Assembly: GCA_949358305.1 (NCBI GenBank)
Contig: OX442323.1
Span: forward strand, 558,001 to 622,000
DNA length: 64,000 nucleotides
Reading direction: 5' to 3'
Origin: Strigamia acuminata
Lineage: Eukaryota; Arthropoda; Chilopoda; Geophilomorpha; Linotaeniidae
This document shows positions 32,607-46,880 of the stretch, one piece after another. Below the pieces are notes generated by a model. It worked only from the letters and a program-made list of their open reading frames with translations, did no database searches and was not told the DNA's origin. How positions within the stretch are numbered: the first letter of the stretch is position 1; each line of letters opens with the position of its first letter. The translations under genes were made by a program, and so were the position numbers.

Positions 32607-35600
32607 ACCAATGTCTCTGAATGTTCAGAAATAGGGTTTAAACCTTAGTAGAAGGCTCCAATGTAAGTTTTACAAACATCTAACTAATGATTTGGGAGAA
32701 TAGACTTTTGATCTCATCACAGTTGACTTAGCACAAACACCACAAGACCAATGTCTCTGAATGTTCAGAAATAGCGTTTAAACATTAGTAGAAGGCTCCA
32801 ATGTAAGTTTTAGAAACATCTAACTAATGATTTGGGAGAATAGACTTTTGATCTCATCACAGTTGACTTAGCACAAACACCACAAGTCCAATGTCTCTGA
32901 ATGTTCAGAAATAGTGTTTAAACCTTAGTAGAAGCCTTCAATGTAAGTTTTAGCAACATCCAAGCAATACATTTTGAAAAAAAAATTTTGAGCTTATTTC
33001 ACATCGCAGTTGACTTAGCACAAACACCACAAGACCAATCTCTCTGAATGTTCAGAAATAGTGTTTAAACCCTAGTAGAAGCCTTCAATTTAAATTTTAG
33101 CAACATCCAAGCACTGATTTGGGAGAATAGACTTTTGAGCTCATCACAGATGACTTAGCACAAACACCACAAGACCAATGTCTCTGAATGTTCAGAAATA
33201 GGGTTTAAACCTTAGTAGAAGGCTCCAATGTAAGTTTTAGAAACATCTAACTAATCATTTGGGAGAATAGACTTTTGATCTCATCACAGTTGACTTAGCA
33301 CAAACACCACAAGACCAATGTCTCTGAATGTTCAGAAATAGTGTTTAAACCTTAGTAGAAGGCTCCAATGTAAGTTTTAGAAACATCTAACTAATGATTT
33401 GGAAGAATAGACTTTTGATCTCATCACAGTTGACTTAGCACAAACACCACAAGACCAATGTTTCTGAATGTTCAGAAATAGTGTTTAAACCTTAGTAGAA
33501 GGCTCCAATGTAAGTTTTAGAAACATCTAACTAATGATTTGGGAGAATAGACTTTTGATCTCATCACAGTTGACTTAGCACAAACACCACAAAACCAATG
33601 TTTCTGAATGTTCAGAAATAGTGTTTAAACCTTAGTAGAAGGCTCCAATGTAAGTTTTAGAAACATCCAAGCACTAATTTGGGAGAATAGACTTTTGATC
33701 TCATCACAGTTGACTTAGCACAAACACCACAAGACCAATCTCTCTGAATGTTCAGAAATAGTGTTTAAACCTTAGTAGAAGCCTTCAATGTAAGTTTTAG
33801 CAACATCCAAGCAATCCATTTTGAAAAAAAAATTTTGAGCTTATTTCACATCGCAGTTGACTTAGCACAAACACCACAAGACCAATGTCTTTGAATGTTC
33901 AGAAATAGTGTTTAAACCTTAGTAGAAGGCTCCAATGTAAGTTTTAGAAACATTTAACTAATGATTTGGGAGAATAGACTTTTGATCTCATCACAGTTGA
34001 CTTAGCACAAACACCACAAGTCCAATGTCTCTGAATGTTCAGAAATAGTGTTTAAACCTTAGTAGAAGCCTTCAATGTAAGTTTTAGCAACATCCAAGCA
34101 ATACATTTTGAAAAAAAAATTTTGAGCTTATTTCACATCGCAGTTGACTTAGCACAAACACCACAAGACCAATGTCTCTGAATGTTCAGAAATAGTGTTT
34201 AAACCTTAGTAGAAAGCTCCAATGTAAGTTTTAGAAACATCTAACTAATGATTTGGGAGAATAGACTTTTGATCTCATCACAGTTGACTTAGCACAAACA
34301 CCACAAAACCAATGTTTCTGAATGTTCAGAAATAGTGTTTAAACCTTAGTAGAAGGCTCCAATGTAAGTTTTAGAAACATCCAAGCACTAATTTGGGAGA
34401 ATAGACTTTTGATCTCATCACAGTTGACTTAGCACAAACACCACAAGACCAATCTCTCTGAATGTTCAGAAATAGTGTTTAAACCTTAGTAGAAGCCTTC
34501 AATGTAAGTTTTAGCAACATCCAAGCAATCCATTTTGAAAAAAAAATTTTGAGCTTATTTCACATCGCAGTTGACTTAGCACAAACACCACAAGACCAAT
34601 GTCTTTGAATGTTCAGAAATAGTGTTTAAACCTTAGTAGAAGGCTCCAATGTAAGTTTTAGAAACATTTAACTAATGATTTGGGAGAATAGACTTTTGAT
34701 CTCATCACAGTTGACTTAGCACAAACACCACAAGTCCAATGTCTCTGAATGTTCAGAAATAGTGTTTAAACCTTAGTAGAAGCCTTCAATGTAAGTTTTA
34801 GCAACATCCAAGCAATACATTTTGAAAAAAAAATTTTGAGCTTATTTCACATCGCAGTTGACTTAGCACAAACACCACAAGACCAATGTCTCTGAATGTT
34901 CAGAAATAGTGTTTAAACCTTAGTAGAAAGCTCCAATGTAAGTTTTAGAAACATCTAACTAATGATTTGGGAGAATAGACTTTTGATCTCATCACAGTTG
35001 ACTTAGCACAAACACCACAAGTCCAATGTCTCTGAATGTTCAGAAATAGTGTTTAAACCCTAGTAGAAGCCTTCAATTTAAATTTTAGCAACATCCAAGC
35101 ACTGATTTGGGAGAATAGACTTTTGATCTCATCACAGATGACTTAGCACAAACACCACAAGACCAATGTCTCTGAATGTTCAGAAATAGGGTTTAAACCT
35201 TAGTAGAAGGCTCCAATGTAAGTTTTAGAAACATCTAACTAATCATTTGGGAGAATAGACTTTTGATCTCATCACAGTTGACTTAGCACAAACACCACAA
35301 GACCAATGTCTCTGAATGTTCAGAAATAGCGTTTAAACCTTAGTAGAAGGCTCCAATGTAAGTTTTAGAAACATCTAACTAATGATTTGAGAGAATAGAC
35401 TTTTGATCTCATCACAGTTGACTTAGCACAAACACCACAACACCAATGTTTCTGAATGTTCAGAAATAGTGTTTAAACCTTAGTAGAAAGCTCCAATGTA
35501 AGTTTTAGAAACATCTAACTAATGATTTGGGAGAATAGACTTTTGATCTCATCACAGTTGACTTAGCACAAACACCACAAGACCAATGTCTCTGAATGTT

Positions 35601-38600
35601 CAGAAATAGTGTTTAAACCTTAGTAGAAGGCTCCAATGTAAGTTTTAGAAACATCTAACTAATGATTTGGGAGAATAGACTTTTGATCTCATCACAGTTG
35701 ACTTAGCACAAACACCACAAGACCAATGTCTCTGAATGTTCAGAAATAGTGTTTAAACCTTAGTAGAAGGCTCCAATGTAAGTTTTAGAAACATCTAACT
35801 AATGATTTGTGAGAATAGAATTTTGATCTCATCACAGTTGACTTAGCACAAACACCACAAGACCAATGTCTCTGAATGTTCAGAAATAGTGTTTAAACTT
35901 TAGTAGAAGGCTCCAATGTAAGTTTTAGAAACATCTAACTAATGATTTGAGAGAATAGACTTTTGATCTCATCACAGTTGACTTAGCACAAACACCACAA
36001 AACCAATGTTTCTGAATGTTCAGAAATAGTGTTTAAACCTTAGTAGAAGGCTCCAATGTAAGTTTTAGAAACATCCAAGCACTAATTTGGGAGAATAGAC
36101 TTTTGATCTCATCACAGTTGACTTAGCACAAACACCACAAGACCAATCTCTCTGAATGTTCAGAAATAGTGTTTAAACCTTAGTAGAAGCCTTCAATGTA
36201 AGTTTTAGCAACATCCAAGCAATCCATTTTGAAAAAAAAATTTTGAGCTTATTTCACATCGCAGTTGACTTAGCACAAACACCACAAGACCAATGTCTTT
36301 GAATGTTCAGAAATAGTGTTTAAACCTTAGTAGAAGGCTCCAATGTAAGTTTTAGAAACATTTAACTAATGATTTGGGAGAATAGACTTTTGATCTCATC
36401 ACAGTTGACTTAGCACAAACACCACAAGTCCAATGTCTCTGAATGTTCAGAAATAGTGTTTAAACCTTAGTAGAAGCCTTCAATGTAAGTTTTAGCAACA
36501 TCCAAGCAATACATTTTAAAAAAAAAATTTTGAGCTTATTTCACATCGCAGTTGACTTAGCACAAACACCACAAGACCAATGTCTCTGAATGTTCAGAAA
36601 TAGTGTTTAAACCTTAGTAGAAAGCTCCAATGTAAGTTTTAGAAACATCTAACTAATGATTTGGGAGAATAGACTTTTGATCTCATCACAGTTGACTTAG
36701 CACAAACACCACAAGTCCAATGTCTCTGAATGTTCAGAAATAGTGTTTAAACCCTAGTAGAAGCCTTCAATTTAAATTTTAGCAACATCCAAGCACTGAT
36801 TTGGGAGAATAGACTTTTGATCTCATCACAGATGACTTAGCACAAACACCACAAGACCAATGTCTCTGAATGTTCAGAAATAGGGTTTAAACCTTAGTAG
36901 AAGGCTCCAATGTAAGTTTTAGAAACATCTAACTAATCATTTGGGAGAATAGACTTTTGATCTCATCACAGTTGACTTAGCACAAACACCACAAGACCAA
37001 TGTCTCTGAATGTTCAGAAATAGCGTTTAAACCTTAGTAGAACGCTCCAATGTAAGTTTTAGAAACATCTAACTAATGATTTGAGAGAATAGACTTTTGA
37101 TCTCATCACAGTTGACTTAGCACAAACACCACAACACCAATGTTTCTGAATGTTCAGAAATAGTGTTTAAACCTTAGTAGAAAGCTCCAATGTAAGTTTT
37201 AGAAACATCTAACTAATGATTTGGGAGAATAGACTTTTGATCTCATCACAGTTGACTTAGCACAAACACCACAAGACCAATGTCTCTGAATGTTCAGAAA
37301 TAGTGTTTAAACCTTAGTAGAAGGCTCCAATGTAAGTTTTAGAAACATTTAACTAATGATTTGGGAGAATAGACTTTTGATCTCATCACAGTTGACTTAG
37401 CACAAACACCACAAGTCCAATGTCTCTGAATGTTCAGAAATAGTGTTTAAACCTTAGTAGAAGCCTTCAATGTAAGTTTTAGCAACATCCAAGCAATACA
37501 TTTTGAAAAAAAAATTTTGAGCTTATTTCACATCGCAGTTGACTTAGCACAAACACCACAAGACCAATGTCTCTGAATGTTCAGAAATAGTGTTTAAACC
37601 TTAGTAGAAAGCTCCAATGTAAGTTTTAGAAACATCTAACTAATGATTTGGGAGAATAGACTTTTGATCTCATCACAGTTGACTTAGCACAAACACCACA
37701 AGTCCAATGTCTCTGAATGTTCAGAAATAGTGTTTAAACCCTAGTAGAAGCCTTCAATTTAAATTTTAGCAACATCCAAGCACTGATTTGGGAGAATAGA
37801 CTTTTGATCTCATCACAGATGACTTAGCACAAACACCACAAGACCAATGTCTCTGAATGTTCAGAAATAGGGTTTAAACCTTAGTAGAAGGCTCCAATGT
37901 AAGTTTTAGAAACATCTAACTAATCATTTGGGAGAATAGACTTTTGATCTCATCACAGTTGACTTAGCACAAACACCACAAGACCAATGTCTCTGAATGT
38001 TCAGAAATAGCGTTTAAACCTTAGTAGAACGCTCCAATGTAAGTTTTAGAAACATCTAACTAATGATTTGAGAGAATAGACTTTTGATCTCATCACAGTT
38101 GACTTAGCACAAACACCACAACACCAATGTTTCTGAATGTTCAGAAATAGTGTTTAAACCTTAGTAGAAAGCTCCAATGTAAGTTTTAGAAACATCTAAC
38201 TAATGATTTGGGAGAATAGACTTTTGATCTCATCACAGTTGACTTAGCACAAACACCACAAGACCAATGTCTCTGAATGTTCAGAAATAGTGTTTAAACC
38301 TTAGTAGAAGGCTCCAATGTAAGTTTTAGAAACATCTAACTAATGATTTGGGAGAATAGACTTTTGATCTCATCACAGTTGACTTAGCACAAACACCACA
38401 AGACCAATGTCTCTGAATGTTCAGAAATAGTGTTTAAACCTTAGTAGAAGGCTCCAATGTAAGTTTTAGAAACATCTAACTAATGATTTGTGAGAATAGA
38501 ATTTTGATCTCATCACAGTTGACTTAGCACAAACACCACATGACCAATGTCTCTGAATGTTCAGAAATAGTGTTTAAACTTTAGTAGAAGGCTCCAATGT

Positions 38601-41600
38601 AAGTTTTAGAAACATCTAACTAATGATTTGGGAGAATAGACTTTTGATCTCATCACAGTTGACTTAGCACAAACACCACAAGACCAATGTCTCTGAATGT
38701 TCAGAAATAGTGTTTAAACCTTAGTAGAAGGCTCCAATGTAAGTTTTAGAAACATCTAACTAATGATTTGGGAGAATAGACTTTTGATCTCATCACAGTT
38801 GACTTAGCACAAACACCACAACACCAATGTTTCTGAATGTTCAGAAATAGTGTTTAAACCTTAGTAGAAGGCTCCAATGTAAGTTTTAGAAACATCTAAC
38901 CAATGATTTGGGAGAATAGACTTTTGATCTCATCACAGTTGACTTAGCACAAACACCACAAGACCAATATTTCTGAATGTTCAGAAATAGTGTTTAAACC
39001 TTAGTAGAAGGCTCCAATGTAAGTTTTAGAAACATCTAACCAATGATTTGGGAGAATAGACTTTTGATCTCATCACAGTTGACTTAGCACAAACACCACA
39101 AGACCAATGTCTCTGAATGTTCAGAAATAGGGTTTAAACCTTAGTAGAAGGCTCCAATGTAAGTTTTAGAAACATCTAACTAATGATTTGGGAGAATAGA
39201 CTTTTGATCTCATCACAGTTGACTTAGCACAAACACCACAAGACCAATGTCTCTGAATGTTCAGAAATAGCGTTTAAACATTAGTAGAAGGCTCCAATGT
39301 AAGTTTTAGAAACATCTAACTAATGATTTGGGAGAATAGACTTTTGATCTCATCACAGTTGACTTAGCACAAACACCACAACACCAATGTTTCTGAATGT
39401 TCAGAAATAGTGTTTAAACCTTAGTAGAAGGCTCCAATGTAAGTTTTAGAAACATCTAACCAATGATTTGGGAGAATAGACTTTTGATCTCATCACAGTT
39501 GACTTAGCACAAACACCACAAGTCCAATGTCTCTGAATGTTCAGAAATAGTGTTTAAACCTTAGTAGAAGGCTCCAATGTAAGTTTTAGAAACATCTAAC
39601 TAATGATTTGGGAGAATAGACTTTTGATCTCATCACAGTTGACTTAGCACAAACACCACAAGTCCAATGTCTCTGAATGTTCAGAAATAGTGTTTAAACC
39701 TTAGTAGAAGCCTTCAATGTAAGTTTTAGCAACATCCAAGCAATACATTTTGAAAAAAAAATTTTGAGCTTATTTCACATCGCAGTTGACTTAGCACAAA
39801 CACCACAAGACCAATCTCTCTGAATGTTCAGAAATAGTGTTTAAACCCTAGTAGAAGCCTTCAATTTAAATTTTAGCAACATCCAAGCACTGATTTGGGA
39901 GAATAGACTTTTGAGCTCATCACAGATGACTTAGCACAAACACCACAAGACCAATGTCTCTGAATGTTCAGAAATAGGGTTTAAACCTTAGTAGAAGGCT
40001 CCAATGTAAGTTTTAGAAACATCTAACTAATCATTTGGGAGAATAGACTTTTGATCTCATCACAGTTGACTTAGCACAAACACCACAAGACCAATGTCTC
40101 TGAATGTTCAGAAATAGTGTTTAAACCTTAGTAGAAGGCTCCAATGTAAGTTTTAGAAACATCTAACTAATGATTTGGAAGAATAGACTTTTGATCTCAT
40201 CACAGTTGACTTAGCACAAACACCACAAGACCAATGTTTCTGAATGTTCAGAAATAGTGTTTAAACCTTAGTAGAAGGCTCCAATGTAAGTTTTAGAAAC
40301 ATCTAACTAATGATTTGGGAGAATAGACTTTTGATCTCATCACAGTTGACTTAGCACAAACACCACAAAACCAATGTTTCTGAATGTTCAGAAATAGTGT
40401 TTAAACCTTAGTAGAAGGCTCCAATGTAAGTTTTAGAAACATCCAAGCACTAATTTGGGAGAATAGACTTTTGATCTCATCACAGTTGACTTAGCACAAA
40501 CACCACAAGACCAATCTCTCTGAATGTTCAGAAATAGTGTTTAAACCTTAGTAGAAGCCTTCAATGTAAGTTTTAGCAACATCCAAGCAATCCATTTTGA
40601 AAAAAAAATTTTGAGCTTATTTCACATCGCAGTTGACTTAGCACAAACACCACAAGACCAATGTCTTTGAATGTTCAGAAATAGTGTTTAAACCTTAGTA
40701 GAAGGCTCCAATGTAAGTTTTAGAAACATTTAACTAATGATTTGGGAGAATAGACTTTTGATCTCATCACAGTTGACTTAGCACAAACACCACAAGTCCA
40801 ATGTCTCTGAATGTTCAGAAATAGTGTTTAAACCTTAGTAGAAGCCTTCAATGTAAGTTTTAGCAACATCCAAGCAATACATTTTGAAAAAAAAATTTTG
40901 AGCTTATTTCACATCGCAGTTGACTTAGCACAAACACCACAAGACCAATGTCTCTGAATGTTCAGAAATAGTGTTTAAACCTTAGTAGAAAGCTCCAATG
41001 TAAGTTTTAGAAACATCTAACTAATGATTTGGGAGAATAGACTTTTGATCTCATCACAGATGACTTAGCACAAACACCACAAGACCAATGTCTCTGAATG
41101 TTCAGAAATAGGGTTTAAACCTTAGTAGAAGGCTCCAATGTAAGTTTTAGAAACATCTAACTAATCATTTGGGAGAATAGACTTTTGATCTCATCACAGT
41201 TGACTTAGCACAAACACCACAAGACCAATGTCTCTGAATGTTCAGAAATAGCGTTTAAACCTTAGTAGAAGGCTCCAATGTAAGTTTTAGAAACATCTAA
41301 CTAATGATTTGAGAGAATAGACTTTTGATCTCATCACAGTTGACTTAGCACAAACACCACAAGACCAATGTCTCTGAATGTTCAGAAATAGTGTTTAAAC
41401 CTTAGTAGAAGGCTCCAATGTAAGTTTTAGAAACATCTAACTAATGATTTGTGAGAATAGAATTTTGATCTCATCACAGTTGACTTAGCACAAACACCAC
41501 AAGACCAATGTCTCTGAATGTTCAGAAATAGTGTTTAAACCTTAGTAGAAGGCTCCAATGTAAGTTTTAGAAACATCTAACTAATGATTTGTGAGAATAG

Positions 41601-42199
41601 AATTTTGATCTCATCACAGTTGACTTAGCACAAACACCACAAGACCAATGTCTCTGAATGTTCAGAAATAGTGTTTAAACCTTAGTAGAAGCCTTCAATG
41701 TAAGTTTTAGAAACATCTAACTAATGATTTGGGAGAATAGACTTTTGATCTCATCACAGTTGACTTAGCACAAACACCACAAGTCCAATGTCTCTGAATG
41801 TTCAGAAATAGTGTTTAAACCTTAGTAGAAGACTTCAATGTAAGTTTTAGCAACATCCAAGCACTGATTTGGGAGAATAGACTTTTGATCTCATCACAGT
41901 TGACTTAGCACAAACACCACAAGATTAATGTCTCTGAATGTTCAGAAATAGTGTTTAAACCTTAGTAGAAGGCTCCAATGTAAGTTTTAGAAACATCTAA
42001 CTAATGATTTGGGAGAATAGACTTTTGATCTCATCACAGTTGACTTAGCACAAACACCACAAGACCAATGTCTCTGAATGTTCAGAAATAGTGTTTAAAC
42101 CTTAGTAGAAGGCTCCAATGTAAGTTTTAGAAACATCTAACTAATGATTTGGGAGAATAGACTTTTGATCTCATCACAGTTGACTTAGCACAAACACCA

Positions 42200-45100
42200 C
42201 AAGACCAATGTTTCTGAATGTTCAGAAATAGTGTTTAAACCTTAGTAGAAGGCTCCAATGTAAGTTTTAGAAACATCTAACCAATGATTTGGGAGAATAG
42301 ACTTTTGATCTCATCACAGTTGACTTAGCACAAACACCACAAGTCCAATGTCTCTGAATGTAAAGAAATAGTGTTTAAACCTTAGTAGAAGCCTTCAATG
42401 TAAGTTTTAGCAACATCCAAGCAATACATTTTGAAAAAAAAATTTTGAGCTTATTTCACATCGCAGTTGACTTAGCACAAACACCACAAGACCAATGTCT
42501 CTGAATGTTCAGAAATAGTGTTTAAACCTTAGTAGAAGGCTCCAATGTAAGTTTTAGAAACATCTAACCAATGATTTGGGAGAATAGACTTTTGATCTCA
42601 TCACAGTTGACTTAGCACAAACACCACAAGTCCAATGTCTCTGAATGTTCAGAAATAGTGTTTAAACCTTAGTAGAAGCCTTCAATGTAAGTTTTAGCAA
42701 CATCCAAGCAATACATTTTGAAAAAAAAATTTTGAGCTTATTTCACATCGCAGTTGACTTAGCACAAACACCACAAGACCAATGTCTCTGAATGTTCAGA
42801 AATAGTGTTTAAACCTTAGTAGAAGCCTTCAATGTAAGTTTTAGCAACATCCAAGCAATACATTTTGAAAAAAAAATTTTGAGCTTATTTCACATCGCAG
42901 TTGACTTAGCACAAACACCACAAGACCAATGTCTCTGAATGTTCAGAAATAGTGTTTAAACCTTAGTAGAAGGCTCCGATGTAAGTTTTAGAAACATCTA
43001 ACCAATGATTTGGGAGAATAGACTTTTGATCTCATCACAGTTGACTTAGCACAAACACCACAAGTCCAATGTCTCTGAATGTTCAGAAATAGTGTTTAAA
43101 CCTTAGTAGAAGCCTTCAATTTAAATTTTAGCAACATCCAAGCACTGATTTGGGAGAATAGACTTTTGATCTCATCACAGTTGACTTAGCACAAACACCA
43201 CAAGTCCAATGTCTCTGAATGTTCAGAAATAGTGTTTAAACCTTAGTAGAAGACTTCAATGTAAGTTTTAGCAACATCCAAGCGCTGATTTGGGAGAATA
43301 GACTTTTGATCTCATCACAGTTGACTTAGCACAAACACCACAAGACAAATGTCTCTGAATGTTCAGAAATAGTGTTTAAACCTTAGTAGAAGACTTCAAT
43401 GTAAGTTTTAGCAACATCCAAGCACTGATTTGGGAGAATAGACTTTTGATCTTATCACAGTTGACTTAGCACAAACACCACAAGACCAATGTTTCTGAAT
43501 GTTCAGAAATAGTGTTTAAACCTTAGTAGAAGGCTCCAATGTAAGTTTTAGAAACATCTAACCAATGATTTGGGAGAATAGACTTTTGATCTCATCACAG
43601 TTGACTTAGCACAAACACCACAAGTCCAATGTCTCTGAATGTTCAGAAATAGTGTTTAAACCTTAGTAGAAGGCTCCAATGTAAGTTTTAAAAACATCTA
43701 ACTAATGATTTGGGAGAATAGACTTTTGATCTCATCACAGTTGACTTAGCACAAACACCACAAGTCCAATGTCTCTGAATGTTCAGAAATAGTGTTTAAA
43801 CCTTAGTAGAAGACTTCAATGTAAGTTTTAGCAACATCCAAGCACTGATTTGGGAGAATAGACTTTTGATCTCATCACAGTTGACTTAGCACAAACACCA
43901 CAAGATTAATGTCTCTGAATGTTCAGAAATAGTGTTTAAACCTTAGTAGAAGGCTCCAATGTAAGTTTTAGAAACATCTAACTAATGATTTGGGAGAATA
44001 GACTTTTGATCTCATCACAGTTGACTTAGCACAAACACCACAAGACCAATGTCTCTGAATGTTCAGAAATAGTGTTTAAACCTTAGTAGAAGGCTCCAAT
44101 GTAAGTTTTAGAAACATCTAACTAATGATTTGGGAGAATAGACTTTTGATCTCATCACAGTTGACTTAGCACAAACACCACAAGACCAATGTCTCTGAAT
44201 GTTCAGAAATAGTGTTTAAACCTTAGTAGAAGGCTCCAATGTAAGTTTTAGAAACATCTAACGAATGATTTGGGAGAATAGACTTTTGATCTCATCACAG
44301 TTGACTTAGCACAAACACCACAAAACCAATGTTTCTGAATGTTCAGAAATAGTGTTTAAACCTTAGTAGAAGGCTCCAATGTAAGTTTTAGAAACATCTA
44401 ACCAATGATTTGGGAGAATAGACTTTTGATCTCATCACAGTTGACTTAGCACAAACACCACAAGTCCAATGTCTCTGAATGTAAAGAAATAGTGTTTAAA
44501 CCTTAGTAGAAGCCTTCAATGTAAGTTTTAGCAACATCCAAGCAATACATTTTGAAAAAAAAATTTTGAGCTTATTTCACATCGCAGTTGACTTAGCACA
44601 AACACCACAAGACCAATGTCTCTGAATGTTCAGAAATAGTGTTTAAACCTTAGTAGAAGGCTCCAATGTAAGTTTTAGAAACATCTAACCAATGATTTGG
44701 GAGAATAGACTTTTGATCTCATCACAGTTGACTTAGCACAAACACCACAAGTCCAATGTCTCTGAATGTTCAGAAATATTGTTTAAACCTTAGTAGAAGC
44801 CTTCAATGTAAGTTTTAGCAACATCCAAGCAATACATTTTGAAAAAAAAATTTTGAGTTTATTTCACATCGCAGTTGACTTAGCACAAACACCACAAGAC
44901 CAATGTCTCTGAATGTTCAGAAATAGTGTTTAAACCTTAGTAGAAGGCTCCGATGTAAGTTTTAGAAACATCTAACCAATGATTTGGGAGAATAGACTTT
45001 TGATCTCATCACAGTTGACTTAGCACAAACACCACAAGTCCAATGTCTCTGAATGTTCAGAAATAGTGTTTAAACCTTAGTAGAAGCCTTCAATTTAAAT

Positions 45101-46880
45101 TTTAGCAACATCCAAGCACTGATTTGGGAGAATAGACTTTTGATCTCATCACAGTTGACTTAGCACAAACACCACAAGTCCAATGTCTCTGAATGTTCAG
45201 AAATAGTGTTTAAACCTTAGTAGAAGACTTCAATGTAAGTTTTAGCAACATCCAAGCGCTGATTTGGGAGAATAGACTTTTGATCTCATCACAGTTGACT
45301 TAGCACAAACACCACAAGACAAATGTCTCTAAATGTTCAGAAATAGTGTTTAAACCTTAGTAGAAGACTTCAATGTAAGTTTTAGCAACATCCAAGCACT
45401 GATTTGGGAGAATAGACTTTTGATCTCATCACAGTTGACTTAGCACAAACACCACAAGATTAATGTCTCTGAATGTTCAGAAATAGTGTTTAAACCTTAG
45501 TAGAAGGCTCCAATGTAAGTTTTAGAAACATCTAACTAATGATTTGGGAGAATAGACTTTTGATCTCATCACAGTTGACTTAGCACAAACACCACAAGTC
45601 CAATGTCTCTGAATGTTCAGAAATAGTGTTTAAACCTTAGTAGAAGACTTCAATGTAAGTTTTAGCAACATCCAAGCACTGATTTGGGAGAATAGACTTT
45701 TGATCTCATCACAGTTGACTTAGCACAAACACCACAAGATTAATGTCTCTGAATGTTCAGAAATAGTGTTTAAACCTTAGTAGAAGGCTCCAATGTAAGT
45801 TTTAGAAACATCTAACTAATGATTTGGGAGAATAGACTTTTGATCTCATCACAGTTGACTTAGCACAAACACCACAAGACCAATGTCTCTGAATGTTCAG
45901 AAATAGTGTTTAAACCTTAGTAGAAAGCTCCAATGTAAGTTTTAGAAACATCTAACTAATGATTTGGGAGAATAGACTTTTGATCTCATCACAGTTGACT
46001 TAGCACAAACACCACAAGTCCAATGTCTCTGAATGTTCAGAAATAGTGTTTAAACCTTAGTAGAAGACTTCAATGTAAGTTTTAGCAACATCCAAGCACT
46101 GATTTGGGAGAATAAACTTTTGATCTCATCACAGTTGACTTAGCACAAACACCACAAGATTAATGTCTCTGAATGTTCAGAAATAGTGTTTAAACCTTAG
46201 TAGAAGGCTCCAATGTAAGTTTTAGAAACATCTAACTAATGATTTGGGAGAATAGACTTTTGATCTCATCACAGTTTACTTAGCACAAACACCACAAGAC
46301 CAATGTCTCTGAATGTTCAGAAATAGTGTTTAAACCTTAGTAGAAGGCTCCAATGTAAGTTTTAGAAACATCTAACTAATGATTTGGGAGAATAGACTTT
46401 TGCTCTCATTACAGTTGACTTAGCACAAACACCACAAGACCAATGTCTCTGAATGTTCAGAAATAGTGTTTAAACCTTAGTAGAAGGCTCCAATTTAAGT
46501 TTTAGAAACATCTAACTAATGATTTGGGAGAATAGACTTTTGATCTTATCACAGTTGACTTAGCACAAACACCACAAGACCAATGTTTCTGAATGTTCAG
46601 AAATAGTGTTTAAACCTTAGTAGAAGGCTCCAATGTAAGTTTTAGAAACATCTAACCAATGATTTGGGAGAATAGACTTTTGATCTCATCACAGTTGACT
46701 TAGCACAAACACCACAAGTCCAATGTCTCTGAATGTAAAGAAATAGTGTTTAAACCTTAGTAGAAGCCTTCAATGTAAGTTTTAGCAACATCCAAGCAAT
46801 ACATTTTGAAAAAAAAATTTTGAGCTTATTTCACATCGCAGTTGACTTAGCACAAACACCACAAGACCAATGTCTCTGAA
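42200..46880 (+). repeat. Roughly 2.1 kb higher-order repeats with a dyad-breaking variant
   Basis: A rare form, gaatgtaaagaaatag in place of gaatgttcagaaatag, occurs at 42361, 44482 and 46736. The first two are 2121 bp apart and the next pair 2254 bp. A second rare marker, ctccgatg, occurs at 42978 and 44952, 1974 bp apart. The 147 bp difference between 2121 and 1974 equals one long-type monomer, present twice in the first copy and once in the second. Confidence 0.8.
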
